64,000 bases of DNA, from the NCBI GenBank assembly GCA_036006425.1, contig DASYPQ010000005.1:145189-209188 (forward strand). Direction: 5' to 3'. Made by a program: the position numbers and the translations under genes. The notes below the pieces were generated by a model. It was not told the origin of the DNA and did no database searches. It was given only the letters and a program-made list of their open reading frames with translations. The DNA is from DASYPQ01 sp036006425 (lineage in GTDB: Bacteria > Planctomycetota > UBA1135 > GCA-002686595). Positions 63,411-64,000 of the stretch are shown piece after piece; within the stretch, counting starts at the first letter, position 1, and the number at the start of each line of letters is the position of its first letter.

Positions 63411-63593
63411 ATGAGTCAGCACTACGAGCGCCTGGTCCAAGTCGTCAACGACGCGCGCGTCGATCTCGAGAAGGCCGAAGCCGGCAACAAGGCAGCGACC
63501 TCGCGCGTTCGCAAGGCGATGCAGGACGTCAAGAACATCGCCCAGGACATCCGCAAGGAGATGCTCGAGAAGCGCGACGCCGGCAAGGGCTGA
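63411..63593 (+). CDS. Hc1-like (histone H1-like) small nucleoid protein
   Basis: 60 residues, helical and charged: YERLVQVVNDARVDLEKAEAGN, KAATSRVRKAMQDVKNIAQDIRKEM. The 'DLxKAExGNKAAxxRVR' core matches the N-terminal segment of chlamydial Hc1 and its relatives in PVC bacteria. It lacks the Lys/Ala-rich DNA-condensing tail, so it may compact DNA weakly or act in another way. ATG 63411 with AGGAAA upstream. Confidence 0.82.
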   Translation: MSQHYERLVQVVNDARVDLEKAEAGNKAATSRVRKAMQDVKNIAQDIRKEMLEKRDAGKG

Positions 63594-63709
63594 CGTTTCC
63601 GCGCGGGTCGACCGCGCCCCGCGTACTTGTTCCACAGCGAGCGCTCGCCGGCCCACCCCGCGCGGGCGCTCGCCACGTTTCCCCTCGTTCGTGCCCGGCG
63701 GAGATCTCG

Positions 63710-64000
63710 ATGCAGCGATCCAAGGCTTCGCAGTCGTTCCTGTCCATCCTCGTGCTCGCCTGCGCGGCGGTGTTCGCGCTCTCGGCGCGCCGACCCGAGG
63801 ATCCGCCGGCGCCGGCCGCGCCGCCGCGCCCGACGACGATCGTGCTCGTGCGCCACGCCGAGAAGGACGCGGCCGGGGACGCGCGTGATCCGGGGCTCTC
63901 CACGGAGGGGAAGGCCCGCGCCGAGCGGCTGGCGCGGATGTTCGCGGCCGCCGGGGTGACGCACCTCTTTGCGACCGAGTTCCACCGCACGCAGGACACG
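63710..64000 (+). CDS. Exported histidine phosphatase family protein, cut by window end
   Basis: 97 residues visible; the frame is open at 64000. A signal peptide (FLSILVLACAAVFALSA) precedes TIVLVRHAEKD, the RHG-type catalytic His motif of the phosphoglycerate-mutase/acid-phosphatase superfamily, then LSTEGKARAERLARMFA and the T...FATEFHRTQDT segment. Substrate unknown. ATG 63710 has only a weak upstream GGAG. Confidence 0.8.
   Translation, partial: MQRSKASQSFLSILVLACAAVFALSARRPEDPPAPAAPPRPTTIVLVRHAEKDAAGDARDPGLSTEGKARAERLARMFAAAGVTHLFATEFHRTQDT

Overview
The window is one contiguous, very GC-rich, gene-dense bacterial chromosome segment. No gap between genes exceeds about 215 bases, and I see no insertion sequence, phage module, CRISPR array or rRNA. 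The best lineage guess is Planctomycetota or another PVC-group Gram-negative. Supporting signs are an Hc1-type histone-H1-like mini-protein (63411), a complete oleABCD set, secreted proteins sharing a Cys-rich 'YYRD...FN.S' C-terminal domain that I recall from planctomycete genomes, and a murein (dcw-type) cluster that ends without ftsQ, ftsA or ftsZ. The lineage is inferred; no rRNA or marker phylogeny is possible here. NTGA start/stop overlaps (ATGA, GTGA, TTGA) are pervasive, so most same-strand neighbours look translationally coupled.

Layout. (1) 1-12171, plus: ftsI (5' partial), murE, murF, mraY, ftsW, a LysM protein, a small membrane protein, murG, murC, murB. murD, ddl, ftsQ, ftsA and ftsZ are absent. 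(2) 12137-13515, minus: a remnant of the Cys-rich tail domain inside the end of murB, then a secreted terpene-cyclase-fold protein. (3) 13682-16919, plus: thrS lacking TGS, a macro-domain protein, a membrane protein. (4) 27764-16921, minus: a ten-gene lipid operon (regulator, KAS, ACP, two CrtI-like FAD oxidoreductases, fabG, fabI, oleB, oleC, oleD) followed by an unknown protein. oleA and a coupled phosphoesterase lie just upstream, separated by a cupredoxin gene on the other strand. (5) 30911-39437: dinB, a secreted tail-domain protein, a five-cluster ferredoxin, then polA and xth diverging from a perfect 45-bp inverted repeat, and a methyltransferase. (6) 39518-47756: an arylsulfotransferase-like protein, an alarmone-hydrolase-like HD protein, a zinc-ribbon HExxH membrane protein, recJ, three GspG-like proteins without a prepilin site, and an HAF-repeat secreted protein. 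(7) 47883-50393: selA and a selD whose active-site codon is an in-frame UGA. (8) 50390-62561: a GDPD-like pseudoenzyme, a DUF3108-like protein, an LptF/G permease and a full arn (L-Ara4N lipid A) operon with split ArnA and two ArnT paralogues. (9) 62578-64000: tRNA-Sec(UCA), EVE-domain protein, Hc1-like protein, and a histidine phosphatase cut by the window end.

How they work together: cluster 1 makes and polymerises peptidoglycan precursor. Cluster 4 plausibly builds a modified acyl-ACP and, with oleA, condenses fatty acyl chains into long-chain olefins. Clusters 7 and 9 form most of a selenocysteine pathway (selB not seen). Cluster 8 implies a lipopolysaccharide outer membrane whose lipid A carries 4-amino-4-deoxy-arabinose.
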